DNA from: Polytrichum commune
Taxonomy: Eukaryota; Streptophyta; Polytrichopsida; Polytrichales; Polytrichaceae
Reading direction: 5' to 3'
NCBI GenBank assembly: GCA_950295325.1
Contig: OX485808.1
Location: 684,501-748,500, forward strand
DNA: 64,000 nucleotides
Below are positions 1 to 11,774 of this stretch, one piece after another. A program made the position numbers and the translations under genes. Every line of letters begins with the position of its first letter. Position 1 is the first letter of the stretch. Below the pieces are notes generated by a model, which was not told where the DNA came from, did not search any database, and was given only the letters and a program-made list of their open reading frames with translations.

Positions 1-1166
1 AGTTGGCTAGCACCTAGTCTTCTCTCAACCTCCTCCAAGTGTGGATCCGTTCTAGGGGCCGGTAGTGCCAAAAGAGGTGCCGGTTCCCTAACCGCTAAAG
101 GTCGGGGACCGGTGTCCACAATGGCATATGGAATTTGGTTCTCATACTTAGCGGGTTCTACCGCTACCACCCTAGGGCGTATGGGGATGAATTGTGGGAT
201 CAATTCATCCTCCCTTCTCCATAGCCTTTCGTGATCTTTATCCAAGTTTTCAATATCTCTAGCCGCACGCTTGGCATCCGCCAAGGTCAAGGGATTCCTT
301 TCTAGAACACCCCTAATAGTTCCGGACTTAAAAAACCCTTGAATGAAAAATTGCTTTAGCGTGTCGTCGTTGAGCATGGTACCCACAAATCTAGTGCACA
401 CTAAATCAAACCTCCTAATGTAAGCCGAAATTTCTTCCTCCCTTCCTTGCTTCAATGACGACAATGCCCTTAATGCGGTACTTTGACCCACTTCCGGCCT
501 AAATTCGTTAAGAAACTCCCTTTGTAATTGTTCCCATCCCCTAAAATGTCCCTCGGCATGATCCCGATACCATTCATAGGCTTCCCCCTCTAGAGTGGTA
601 GGAAACCACACTAACCAATAACCCGGGTCGGTTATGAGGAAGCTAGCCAACCGTTCGATATACCGTTCCATGTGCCGAGAGGGGTCCTCATCCTTGGTCC
701 CATAAAATTTAGGGAGATGAGATGGCATATCCATCGCCGCTAAATTTTGTGGAACCACAATTGGTAGGCCTCTTGGCCTAACCAATGGGTCTATTGGAGG
801 TATAGGAGGTATGGGCGGAATTGGGGGTATGGGTGGTGGATCCATCCCCCGTTCCTCGGCCATGGTGACCGGTGAACTATTCAACAATCCCCTATCAACT
901 TCTACCGGGAATTCTTCTCTAAGTGTGTAATTTTCCGAAGAAGTTTCACCACTCAATTTGGAGGGAGTGATCTCCTCTTCAAGTTGAGCTCCAAGTTCTA
1001 AGGTGTCTAGAATTGACCTAGTCCTAGGTTCGACGTTCAAACAACTCTCTATTCTAACATTATCTTGTTCTAATCTATCACTGATTTTAGAGGACCGCCT
1101 CTTTCGAGTAGATTTCTCTAGTCCTACTATCAAACTTGGTTTTTGTGAGCGAGTCCTACCTTGCAT
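1..1166 (-). CDS. Gag N-terminal part of gypsy copy A, truncated by window edge
   Basis: The ATG is at 1166-1164 on the minus strand, equivalent to 53930 in copy B, and the frame is open to the window edge (about 388 codons). It holds the N-terminal region with a PPIPPIPP proline repeat (about residues 110-125) and the retrotransposon Gag core, including the motif W-x-x-L-x-x-x-F (GWEQLQREFLNEF). Gag packages element RNA in virus-like particles. No break is seen in this part, so copy A may also be intact, but its pol cannot be judged here. Confidence 0.9.
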   Translation of the reverse strand, partial: MQGRTRSQKPSLIVGLEKSTRKRRSSKISDRLEQDNVRIESCLNVEPRTRSILDTLELGAQLEEEITPSKLSGETSSENYTLREEFPVEVDRGLLNSSPVTMAEERGMDPPPIPPIPPIPPIPPIDPLVRPRGLPIVVPQNLAAMDMPSHLPKFYGTKDEDPSRHMERYIERLASFLITDPGYWLVWFPTTLEGEAYEWYRDHAEGHFRGWEQLQREFLNEFRPEVGQSTALRALSSLKQGREEEISAYIRRFDLVCTRFVGTMLNDDTLKQFFIQGFFKSGTIRGVLERNPLTLADAKRAARDIENLDKDHERLWRREDELIPQFIPIRPRVVAVEPAKYENQIPYAIVDTGPRPLAVREPAPLLALPAPRTDPHLEEVERRLGASQ

Positions 1167-2075
1167 TCCATAAGAATCGATCGACCCTCACTTGACCACA
1201 CATAATCCTAGCAATTCCCCTCTTAATATTTTCACTTGTCTTGGTGTGGTTATAATTTTTTTAGGAGGTGAGGAAAAGAACCTACAAGCCCACTTAGGTG
1301 AAAGAATCCCAATAGGGGATAGGCATGTTCATGTTAATTTTTTGGTTAAGTCGGAGCATCACCTCCGCACCTTCCCGCAAATTAACACTCACCACAATAC
1401 CGATTGTGAGGGGGTGACCTTCCGAGTAGATTATGTTAAAAGTCGAGGCTTCACCCTTCAACTTCTCACACCATCCACAATTCGGGAATTACCCTCTACA
1501 ACGGATAACAACAATCACGAGTACAAAAGGCATTCCTTAATTAGTTAATGAGTTCACTTTGAAGAAATAAACATACCTTGAGCAATCGCATCCCCCTGTG
1601 AGTTAGCACTCCCCTCAATCGTGACTCAATGTAACAACACCATAAACTTTGTGAAATATTAATTTAATCTAGAGCATGAAATGACAACTCCCAAAACTTT
1701 GAGACTCACCCCGAGGTGAGTGTCAAAGTTCAATGTCCTAAGGTGAATTTACCCTCTAATGTTTTAATGAGCTACTCGGTTATAGGTTCCTTTTAAGTTC
1801 TTAGCAAATCCCCAAAAAGGTTGAGGACGTACCTTCGCCGCGCTCCTTCCTCAAAAATGAATTTGCGTAATTGACAATGCAATTCATTCCAAGGAATAGT
1901 TGAAATACAATGAATTCAAATGTAACCCAAAGAGAGAATACTTACCGAGTTTCGGGTGCTCCTTCCCTTCTCTCAAGTTTGTGTCTCCAATTTTTCCTAG
2001 TTGCCTCCAAGTCTCCTAGTCGCCTCCAAGTCTTGTAACTACCTTCCGCTTCGCTCCCGGCGGACGCACCAATTA

Positions 2076-3574
2076 TGTGAGGCCAAACCCCCCACCCTTA
2101 AGCGTCCGTAGTCCGAGTAGTGGGTTTGGGCTCACATTCCTCCGCGGTATTGGATTTGGACTTGGATGAGTCCATAGTGCAAGGTTCACCCTTCAAGTGG
2201 TCTTGGATTTAACTAGCTCCTTCATAAACCCAGCTCCTTCATAAACCCAGCTTCTTAGCTTCTAACTAAACAAACCCAGCTCCTTCATGAACCCAGCTCC
2301 TTAGCTTCTAACTAAACAAACCCAGCTCCTTCATAAACCCAGCTCCTTCATGAACCCACAACTTTGTAGTTGTAATCCCCAACTACCTCACTAATTATTC
2401 AAGCCCTTAACTAATCTTCCTACCTAATTTCCCTAATTCTACTAACAACCCCTTTCTAATCACACAATTCTTCTCTAATCCTAAAATCCTAAAATCCTAG
2501 AGAGGAGAGGGGGAGAGAGAATTTCCTAACTTCACTAAGACTAACTAATCCACACAAGTATATTTTTGCACTCATCACAACATCAAGTGCTCAACTCTTA
2601 AACATGGAACTTGCAACCACGTGTATTCAAAACATGAACTTAAAGTACCACAAATTGGAATCATGAATTAACTTTAAAATCCTTCACGTCGACACTAATT
2701 CTACCAAGAGGTCAAGCCCTCTTCAAGGCTAACAAGCCTTGGCTCTCAAACTAAAAACTAAGCACACACATGTGCTCCAATATGGCTTCCCACACCCCCA
2801 CTTATAACTCGTGGGGTGCCTTGGAGCACAAAGGAAAGAGAGGATGAGTGAGGGAAGAATGAGGGATTATATAGTAAGCTTGAGGGGGTGAGCACCCTCA
2901 AGGCTCACGATAAGCCCTTGAGATTTCCTCCTACTTAGTAGGCGCCAATCCTATCTTCTAAGCCTTCCTCCCTCAAATGATCAACAAGGATCCTAATTCG
3001 AACATTTAACTAGCCTTGGCTTTCTACCTACCACACTTTACCAAACTTGGGATGCTTCAACCCAAACTTAGCCTCCTTCGCTTTCCGCCGCCATAACTTT
3101 CTCCCCTTACTTTCCCAAATCGTCGCTCACCACGTAATTCAAACCACGATGCTTAACTCGTGATTTGATTGGTGCTTTGAGAATTTGCTTATCCTCCACC
3201 TTGCCTTCTTCCTTGGGCCTTCCCCATTAAGTGGCCATGATGAGGTGGTCCACTTGTGCGCTCCATGTGATCCTCCATTCATCCCAATTCGAATGCACTT
3301 GCCTCTTGAGTCACTTTGGTTGTCTCCATCCATTTGTACTAGCCTACTCACTAACTACTCAATCCAAGTTCTCCTTACCTATCCTCATTCAGTCAAATCC
3401 TTCCGAAGGTAAAAACACAATAACAACTCACATCCTAGCCTCTTACAACATGGTACTTCTAAGACTAACATTTCACTTTTTTTATATTTTTGTGAAGTAA
3501 CATGCTACTTCAAAGTGCATCAACTAACGTTTCAAGGGTCTAAGACTAAATGTGGGCATCCTTTTGGGCTCACA
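2076..3574 (-). repeat. 5' LTR of gypsy copy A, 1499 bp short variant
   Basis: It starts TGTGAGGCC and ends GGGCTCACA, the same termini as the copy B LTRs, but is about 494 bp shorter. After the shared start (to about 2212) a segment equal to about 45774-46335 of copy B is missing. In its place is an expanded short tandem array of the type CTCCTTCATAAACCCAG (about 2216-2355). From ACAACTTTGTAG onward the two match again. The simplest reading is deletion between short direct repeats, but insertion into copy B's lineage is also possible. Confidence 0.93.
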
Positions 3575-4268
3575 AGGGTCCTCACTGGGGAATTGAGCCG
3601 TGCGCGAGCGACACTCCAACTGGTGCCATCCGAAACGTGGGCTGCAACACATGCTTGATAGTGGATGGACAATGAACTTGGTGCTTCGTTAGGGTCAATG
3701 TGTTTGGAGATTCATTAGAGTGAAGTTTATTCATGGTACATGTAACCTCCCTTTGGCAGGGAACCCTATGTAATGCACAAGGTCATCGAGTTCGTGATGT
3801 GCCCATGTACTCATAGATTTTGGGACTGATTTTTGGACTGATTCTGATAATTTGTTTTTGTAGGTGTGTAAAATGAGGTTCCACATTTCACGGAAATGAA
3901 ACTAGCAAGATTTTTCGTAAGTCTTGAACTGTAACAAATTTAACAGCCCGGATCTATAGTGGCAGATAAATTGGCACCATGTCCAGAAATAACCGGTTGA
4001 AGTTCAAGACTTAAGGAAATTTTCTGATGCGCTCGGGGCCATGGACCGCCCCTTTCACACGGGGCACCCGCCCGACTGCTAAAATCCCATGAGTGACGCC
4101 CGCCCGACTGCAAAGTTCCATGAGTGACGCGGGTAGGTAGGTGGGTAGTAAAGCGGGTAAGAGAAAATGATGACATGTTAGGAAACCCGCCATACCCACC
4201 GGGATGGGTGGCGGGATTCAGTCAAGCCCATTATTCCAAAGAGAACACAACTTATCTGCTGAATAATA
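3575..4268. other. Flank of copy A, no gene recognised
   Basis: No supported coding region. Around 4060-4130 there is a short imperfect duplication of a segment containing CCCGCCCGACTGC and CCATGAGTGACGC. No RNA gene or transposon ends were recognised. Confidence 0.4.
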
Positions 4269-4460
4269 TTGTGTTGTCACCCACGAGCTAATGGTCAAAC
4301 TTATCATACCGATGGGATCCTTTGTAAAATACTCACTAAAACAGTACAAGGATCTTTGAGTGATTGGGATACATATTTGATTCATGCTTTATGGGCATAT
4401 AGAATTCCATACAAACTTACGACTAAATTTACACCATTAATGAGCGTTTGGGAGTACTGG
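4269..4460 (+). pseudogene. Gypsy integrase fragment
   Basis: A translated stretch of about 60 codons matches the end of the gypsy integrase core: HPRANGQT, then DWDTYLIHALWAYR, then TTKFTP. Copy B's integrase has the equivalent HPQTNGQT, DWDTKLTAALWAYR and TTRATP. The glutamate-bearing TERVNGIL stretch is replaced by TYHTDGIL, so the catalytic E is lost. No upstream integrase, RT or LTR is attached. It is an old relic from a different gypsy lineage than copies A and B and lies on the opposite strand. Confidence 0.8.
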
Positions 4461-5055
4461 AATCATTGGATGCACATAGATAAAATTCTAGAAAAATTAG
4501 ATCCCGTGTGTACACTGTGGACCATGAATTATTGTTGGGAGCCTTCGGCCCCTCACTAGGTCTAAACTTAATATGGACCCAGACAAACAACCATGCACCA
4601 AAAAGTGAAGGTGCTGATTTTTTTATTACATGCCCAGAGAGGACAATATTGAAGTAAATTGAAGGTTGGCCATTCTCTTGTCTTCTTTTGGGCTTCACTT
4701 GTCTTCACTTCTTGTGAAAGTCAATCGAAGATGTGGCTTGCAAATCTTCTCACAATAATTGTTACAAAAAATGATCAATTTAAATTGTACATGTTCATCG
4801 TAGTTTACTTGTGACATGTACCTTGTGTTGTCACTACACTGGTAAATATGATATTTAGTAGTTGATTTAAATATAATGTTGATACCACCCTGCCTAGCTC
4901 AAAACTAAAGTTTATTTCTTTGATAAGTAGTGATAGAAGATTTTTCCATTGCAACTCTTTTGATTGGAGTTGGTAGAACTAACATTATTAAGTAAAGAAC
5001 GAAACATATAAATTCATGACTAAAAGTTGTGTACCTTTCTTCAGGCTATATTCAC

Positions 5056-5086
<31 letters not shown>

Positions 5087-6457
5087 TATTTTTACAAACC
5101 TTTATTGGTTTTTAAAAAAAAACTTTAATAACAAAATAAAGATCTGTCCATATTCAGTTTCACGGGACGGGGATCTGTGTGTAGGCAGGGTAAAGATAGG
5201 GACTAAGTTATGCCAGGGACCATAGTCTTCAAAAAGAAGCCGAACGACGGTTACTAAGGGGAGTAATCATGAATTGAGTAGGGGCCAAACAACCCTGATG
5301 TGAAAGAGGTCACTTCGCAGTTGGAGTGACGTGTGGGCCGTGAGCCACCAGAGGTCGATTTCGACTGCGGCCATAGCCAAGAATTACAGCCAGAGTCCAC
5401 CAGTGCAGACATTGTAGCTATGCAAAAGAGAGAGAAGAGAGGAGCGGCGAATTTGGACACGGGCGCCGGTCGAAGAGCATATTGTTGTCTGTGAGATCAA
5501 GAACTGGACCATAGCCGTTGTGAGTAGGAAACTGTGTGCGAGGCCAATTGGGAGGAGCTTGCTCGATACCAGAAGCAATGGAAGATATTGGAGGATCGGC
5601 GAAGAAGAAGAATAGCGGGAGAACCAGTGAAGAGTGTAATTGTGTGTAAGACATTCTCCTCTGCCAATTCCTTTGGGTGATCATAGAGTTCCATGGCCTT
5701 AGGGGTGAGAGGGAGAGTTTGAGCTGATCAAAGGAGAAATCTGAGAGATATAGACAGGAGGCACCAGAGAATTGAGTCATCAGGATAGAGACATAGGAAG
5801 AGAATGAACGATCTTTGAAGGAAGAGAGAAAATGAGTACAGAAACAAAGGCAAACTCATTAAGACCTGAAGAATTCCTCAAATTTCTCATCTGAAGAGCC
5901 CCCTTCTGTATTGGCTGTCTCATAGGAATCTTGCTGGTTGGTCTCCTCGATGTTCGGTTCCTCCACTCGATAGTAACCTACGCAAGAGAGAAGGGTGGAA
6001 AAGAGTGAAGGAGCTAAGTATTGATGCGACTCATTGTTGAACAATGTGAAGTAGTCCGATTTATTAGAGGCTCAGTTTGTGGGACCATGACATAGGGGTC
6101 AGTCAATGCAGGCCAAGGAGACCTATTGAGAAAGACCACCTGTCTGCTTGAGTTATAACAAGAGGTTCTGTAATGTCTTTTCTGTGGTAGAGGGTGTTAA
6201 ACTCAACATCCCACCCAAACCCAATACCCCTCAAATCTAGCACAGTAAGTACATGTTGATCTTGAGATGCTCCACCTTAACATCAACCTCCCAAGATGCT
6301 GTGGGGTATCTGCCAATAAAAGTTTCCACATTTGTGACTGTGCCAATTGGAAATCTATTAACGCATACTTTGGTGCATTGGAATCCCCTTTCTATTGCGG
6401 CGAGACCACATTCAGATTATTGCAATCTGATAGTACTATATACACTTAACACTCAAA
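4461..6457. other. Intergenic stretch left of the MULE
   Basis: It contains a TA microsatellite (5055-5091). Minus-strand frames at 5418-5780 and 5859-6044 are open but match no family I recognise; the former has a hydrophobic leader-like run. Neither has convincing neighbours, so both are left uncalled. The last part (6253-6457) is moderately open on the plus strand and is directly interrupted by the MULE insertion. Confidence 0.35.
5055..5091. repeat. (TA)n microsatellite
   Basis: Alternating TA dinucleotides with one G interruption, followed by a T run. Confidence 0.9.
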
Positions 6458-6467
6458 GTATTGAACT
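6458..6467. repeat. 10-bp target site duplication, left of MULE
   Basis: GTATTGAACT, repeated exactly at 18618-18627. A length of 10 is within the 8-11 bp typical of Mutator superfamily insertions. Confidence 0.88.
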
Positions 6468-6512
6468 GGACGAGACTTGTATGTGAGCGTAGAGCGGAGA
6501 GCGGAGAGCGTA
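6468..6512 (+). repeat. MULE left terminal inverted repeat
   Basis: It begins GGACGAGACTTGTATGTGAG and continues with GAGCGGAGAGCGG units. Read in reverse complement, the right end starts GGGGAAAGTTAGTATGCGAG, aligning without gaps over the first 22 bases with 13 identities and strong identity from base 12 onward. Confidence 0.75.
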
Positions 6513-6968
6513 GATGAAATAAAAATAGTAAACTTGCAAGACTAAAATTAGGACATTTCAAAAATATCCAAAAATATAACTAGAATCTTCCAGAATCTTC
6601 CAATAATAGTAAAAAATTGACCTATTTCCGTGGGATGTATAGGTCAAAATTTTAAAAAAATGGCCCTGAATTTGGAATGGTCTCATTAAGTTTGGAAACC
6701 GTGAGGTGGTTGAATTATTAAAACCAAGGATGATCACAAGAAAAAATCAATGAAAATGGATTTTTGGAGATTGGTATAATTGAAGAATGAGTCAATCAAA
6801 ATACAAAGGAATCAAAATAATGAACTTCCTTCATTTTTATTCATCACTTTTCTCTTTGTCTTATATGTGAGTCTAGTCTATAGCTTGGACTTTAGCAATT
6901 ATCGTATGTGGCCGAATAGATTATATATTGGACTCATACCCACATCATTGTATATACACTTGCATACA

Positions 6969-7436
6969 ATGGGTGATGAGAGATATATGTTTGCTGGATT
7001 AGGATGGGAGAAGGAAATTAGGAGTCTAGCAGATCCTCATATTCCGGTTAATTTATCGCCGGAATTTGAGTTTGTTGCTGGAAATCGAAGTAGTGATGAC
7101 TACGACCTGACTCCATTTTTGCAGTCTACACAAGCATGGAGGTGGAGGACGCGGGAGGAGCAAAAACAACGTGAGAAAAAAGAAAAGAGGCAGGAAGATG
7201 TGCCCGAGAAGGACGTTGATTTGGATGAAGACAAATCAAACGAAACGGAGGAGGAGGTGAAGGTTGTAGGGGAATCTTCGAAGTCTCTTTTATTTCGCGA
7301 ACGGATGAGAGCCTTGCCGCCGCATCATCTGCCGTTGAAGGATCGAAAGAGAGATAAGACAGTTTCTTGTATGAATTTGCTCCGACCGGGTCCACCTCCC
7401 TCGGAATCATCCAAGAAGTATGCGAAACGGAAATAG
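6969..7436 (+). CDS. Unknown charged protein, MULE cargo
   Basis: 155 codons from the ATG at 6969; the open frame extends upstream to 6780 without another good start. The N-terminus (MGDERYMFAGLGWEKE) is followed by a strongly charged Lys/Glu middle (about residues 55-90, EEQKQREKKEKRQ) and a basic C-terminus ending KKYAKRK that could be a nuclear localisation signal. No known domain is recognised. It lies between the left TIR and the 3' end of the transposase gene, transcribed towards it. It could be an accessory protein or part of a larger spliced gene. Its function is unknown. Confidence 0.5.
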   Translation: MGDERYMFAGLGWEKEIRSLADPHIPVNLSPEFEFVAGNRSSDDYDLTPFLQSTQAWRWRTREEQKQREKKEKRQEDVPEKDVDLDEDKSNETEEEVKVVGESSKSLLFRERMRALPPHHLPLKDRKRDKTVSCMNLLRPGPPPSESSKKYAKRK

Positions 7437-8078
7437 AGTTGATAGACATAGGAAGCATTGTAATACAAAATTTTGAAGTAAATAAAAATAATCATTGAGA
7501 TTATACCTTTATTAAATCAATCAATTATTGCTTCAAATTAGAATGTTCTATGCTCAAAACAATAATTTAACTCCAAGCATGGAAATTGTTGAATATAAAA
7601 CAACCAACTCTCGACCAAAGGTCCTGTTGCATTAAAAGATAATTATGTATGGCTAGCTTTTAGCATATTGCAATGATAGAACAATATTATTTGATTCCTT
7701 TCCTGATCATCAATATCCATGATTCAGGATAGATTGGTTGTTTGAAGGGTCCAAGTGGTGTAATTCTGCTTTATAAAGGGTAAATAAATTGTTAAGGTTC
7801 CACCTTACTACTATTAAACTTCATATTATGTCTCATCACCTAAAGTGTGATCAGCTGTGTAGAAGCATAACCTCGGTCTTGTAAATAATTATTTTCTGCC
7901 TAAGCTGCTAGTAACATGCGGTAGCCGTGCATAGTCTATATAGTCTGAATGACAAAACACTTTTTATTGAAAAAGACAATATGAATATTGTCTTGCTGAC
8001 TTAGTACATGTAATGACAAGGGAATTTTGAGTGGGCACCGTCCATTGAAAAGAATCTAGGATGTTTGTAGGTTGCCTC
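7437..8078. other. Spacer between convergent MULE genes
   Basis: AT-rich, no coding signal. It presumably holds the 3' ends of the two converging transcripts. Confidence 0.4.
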
Positions 8079-11000
8079 CTAGTTTTTAGCCAAAGGGTGA
8101 GTCAAGAGTCCGCTTTCTAGGACTAGCTTGACCTCGTTGAAGCTAAAGGTAGGCGCGTGAATGAAAAGGTCGGCCTCGGGATCACGGTTGCAAACCTTCA
8201 AAAATATGAAATACACATGCTTGCAATAAGAGAATTGGGTCCTCCCTCGGAACTTGGTCATCGTCTTCTTGAATGCAGGGCAAGTGCAACCCACGAAAGA
8301 GCTGATGGTGACCTGATACTGTGTGATGGCAGGAGAAACACCCGAATCCAACCCGATAATGCAACCATGTCCTGGATGAGGTATCATATTTATGGAACGG
8401 ATGCAAGCTTTCAGAGAGTCGGAGGAGGCCATGGAGAGTCGTTGCGCGGGATTTGGGCGAGTGGCAGTGCGTTTCACAATCTTGCCGTCTCTCTTGCCAG
8501 GATAGCGGTCTGGTTCTGCGGGAACGGGTACCGCGCTTAGATTTGCAGGCGGCGGAGCAGAAGAGAACAAACGTCTTGGAGAGACCGGCTTCTTCAGCGG
8601 GAGCTGGAATCCAGCCGCTTCAAGGGCAAGAATTTTAGTAGGCTTGAGGTTTGTGCCTAGCTTCACCGGCCAAACGTCTGGAATCGGCGGCATTTCATGG
8701 TCTGCTGAGTGCTTAGCAACCCATTTGCGCTTTGTACCCTTCACGCACCGGTCAATGTCATCGGAGCAGAAGAAGAATTCTGTCCTCTCAGATAAATTCA
8801 TGCGTATATTAGTCCAAACTCCGGTGTAGGTAGGCGCGGCGGTCAAATTGGTGCCTCTCACAATTCTCTCAGTACACTTTTTCTTCGTGACAACTCTCTG
8901 GGCCCAGCAGCACTTCGCCGAGGTCTTGGGGAGTCTTGATATGTGCCACTCATTGACGTTAACCTTTGTCTCTTCGACAACACTGACATGACGGATCCCC
9001 CCCTCGTTCGGCGGGGACGCAGGGATGCTCTGAGGCTCAGGCTCATGATGAATATCTTGGACGATCGTATCATCTTCAGTATCTTCAAGAATGATGGGCA
9101 TCTGCACAGGACGAGCCCTCACGGCACGTCTTGAACCTCTTGGATGTGAGAAGTTAACCTTGTCAGGCCGATGAGACTCCTCTTTAGCTCCAAGAGGCAG
9201 ATCTGCCTTCCGCTTCGAGGACCCGAATACCTCTTCTCCAGCCATGCGAGGAACACGGGTACAAAATTCTTCTGCTCTAGGCATGTCCAGCATGGGGTCT
9301 TCAAGAACTAAAGGATTACCTGTTTGCTTCGCCCTGCGCTCTGCCATCCTTAGTTTGAGCTCCTTCTTTGTAGGGCATGTTCCGCCGACGTCACCTTTAA
9401 GGAACTGGTAGTAATTGACAACCTGTAAGAAGCCTCGAACGAAGTCGTCAACTGTAGCAACGTAGAGGTCACCGCCGTTGTTTCCAAACGCTTGAAGCCA
9501 CTTGTTGTGTATTGTTTCAGCTAGGCTACATGAAGGCATTTCTGCTAGTTCTTCTTCTGAAAATTTCTGCGATACATATTGGAAGTAATTAGAGATTACA
9601 GAAGAGTTGCTTGAGATAAGAGCACAGTGAAATTAATGAAAATGAAATGAAATGTATTGGGAAAACATACCCCGGTCATGAAGCCTCCCCATTGGCGATA
9701 ACCGTAGTGCCAAAATGCAAGCCAGAGCTCTAGTTTGTTTAGGGCCTTCTCTGTCACTGCCCCGGCGGATACCCACCATGCACGTAGCCCGTGGTACATA
9801 CTGTCTGCTTCGTCCATGGTCCTCGCCGTCCTATACTGGTGGCACATCTTCTTGTGTTGCTCCCATAATTCTTCGGGAATGTACTTCTCGGTATACTTAA
9901 CCATAGATTGGGTCCAGTGAAATTGACAGGTTCTCTCCCGGTCATCCATGCGGTCCTCCTTCTTCCCGTTGCCATATATGACCCGAACTGCATTCCAATT
10001 GGCCTGGGCGCTGTCGGCCATGAAACCCTTGAAGTTGGTATCGACAACACCATTCCTCTCCATCACAGCATTGAGATTCTTCCAGAAAACGATATGGGCA
10101 TCACAGTCCTCCGATTGCATGTCACAGCTTGCAATGGTCATGACACGACAATACATAGAGTCATACACGTGGCATGCCATTGTGGTCCATTGTCTAACCC
10201 GTTTCACATGGTCGAACATCATCCAAACATTCTCCAGATCTTCGCCGGGCTGCATACGCTTGACCAAGTCTACCCCACTACCAGGCCCGACTTCCGACAT
10301 CTTGAAGACAAAAACCTTATCAAGATCAGCCCCTTGACCAGGGAATTTGTTCTCCTGAACAAAAGCCCATAAACTGATTCCACGGAGTTTGGTGATAGAG
10401 TCCATGACACCATACCTTCTGAGGTATCGGAAGCTCATGACCTTGTTGCGGATGTTTGGGGAAGCCATGTCCTTGCACCGGTCGAATACAGGAACAAGTT
10501 CCTCTAGAGACAGCTTCTTTGGTGGTGCGTCATCGGGTTGAAGAAGATAGTTGCCAATTAGAATTTTGCTAGCCTCCAACACAACTGCACTTTTGGTAGC
10601 CTGAGGAGTCTTCTCGATCTGTTCTTCAATTAGGCCACTGATCTCAGCCTTAGTGTCTCTGTAGTCGCCCACCTTGACAGGGTGATCGTGAGTTCCAATG
10701 TGGATGCACGCTCTTGTGTGGTTGTTTTTGCCAGCAACATAATAAATTTTTGCCCCACATGTAGCAATACATGTTGGGGGTTCTTTACATACCTTGCAAA
10801 CAAGCGTAGAGTCAGGTGGGGGCGCTCGATCCACTACAAAGGCTTGGAGGGTACAACCCTCAAACTCTGTCTCGTTAACTTCGAAAATACGAGGTCGGTG
10901 GATCAAATATTCGCACTCCTTGTTGTTGCAACGCAGGTGTCCAACGCAAGCGGAAGAACGGAAGGACAAACCAAAGTCGTTTGTGATGTTGGTAGTGATG

Positions 11001-11774
11001 GTCTTCGTCCACACATGGCCGTCGTAACGCTTGTCCATTCCCTGCATAGACTTGGCCTGTGACCGTGCGGCCGTGTGACCAACAGGTGGCAACTCGAAGA
11101 TGACAGCACCATCGAACAGAGCAAGAAGGTACTCTACCCTGTCGTGTCTAATGACCGAGTAGTTTATTTTTTTAAGATTTTTTTTTTCCCGGCATTGTTG
11201 CAAGTTGTTTTAATAATGGTACTATGCTAACAGTATCTTGCGACAAAGGATAGACTTTAGGAGCGTCCCCACCAACTTTAACCTGAGGCGGGGGCTTGGT
11301 GGGACTGACCTCGTCATCTGAAGAAAGTGTAATTACAGAATCTACTCTAGAGTTCTCTACAATAGGCGTCTCAAGACCGGGCTCGAGCTTGACCTTCACA
11401 TCACGTGGCATAGGAGTTTGAATGGTGCAGGTAGAGGAAGAGCGAGGAGTGAGGATCTCAGTAGAAGCAACCATATGAGATTCAGTGAGGCCATAGACTC
11501 GGTAACTACCTGGATGAAGAGTCCAAAACATGTTATTGTTCTCATCTCGATGCGAAATGCGACCAAGGGTGTGTGTAAGTTCTGACGTGACAACATCAAA
11601 TATATCCTCGTCAATAACAATAGTGTCCTCACTGAAACCGAACCGACTACTCAAACGTTGGGACGTCACGTAAGCTAGTCCGCTGTCCTCCATCCGAAAG
11701 GTAAGTGAGACTCTCTCTCCATCAGCATAGAGGATTGCCATCCCCACTTCTCCGTTAGCAGGCACATGAGCCAT
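8079..11774 (-). CDS. MULE transposase, two exons with one frame break
   Basis: The chosen start is the ATG at 11774-11772 (MAHVPANGEVGMAILY). The first part runs to a stop at about 11172. The frame then continues offset by one from a run of ten A on the coding strand (plus 11178-11187), through a zinc-binding region (C-x4-C pattern in LRCNNKEC, later C-x2-C and THDHP resembling WRKY-GCM1/FLYWCH fingers) and the MULE core (KGFMADSAQANWNAVR, then RTCQFHW). A 104-bp GT-AG intron (9567-9670) keeps the frame: ...GGFMTG joins KFSEEELAEMPSCS. Exon 2 ends with a SWIM finger (CTCPAF ... YCKHVYF), standard in MULE transposases. It binds TIRs and moves the element. The A10 break is either a real mutation, a homopolymer sequencing error or a slippage site. 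Confidence 0.85.

Larger units (their letters stand above)
1..3574 (-). mobile_element. Ty3/gypsy LTR retrotransposon, copy A (5' part only)
   Basis: This is the right-hand, transcriptionally upstream part of a minus-strand element whose remainder lies beyond the window start. Bases 1-2075 correspond without visible indels to 52765-54839 of complete copy B, a constant offset of 52764, and look nearly identical. The order is partial gag, a 909-bp leader and then the 5' LTR. The right flank begins AGGGT at 3575; the matching target duplication would be outside the window. The high similarity to copy B indicates recent amplification of one family. Confidence 0.95.

Noticed and set aside
1192-1548. 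Plus-strand 118-codon open frame, repeated at 53956-54312
   Set aside because: It lies antisense in the gypsy leader, starts with TTG rather than ATG, and is conserved only because copies A and B are nearly identical.
3139-3500. Small frames on both strands, recurring at 47194-47555 and 56397-56758
   Set aside because: They are inside the gypsy LTRs; repetition reflects LTR copies, not gene conservation.
5418-5780. 120-codon minus-strand frame with a hydrophobic stretch
   Set aside because: No recognisable domain, no neighbours and no splice-supported extension; a secreted-protein first exon cannot be excluded but is unsupported.
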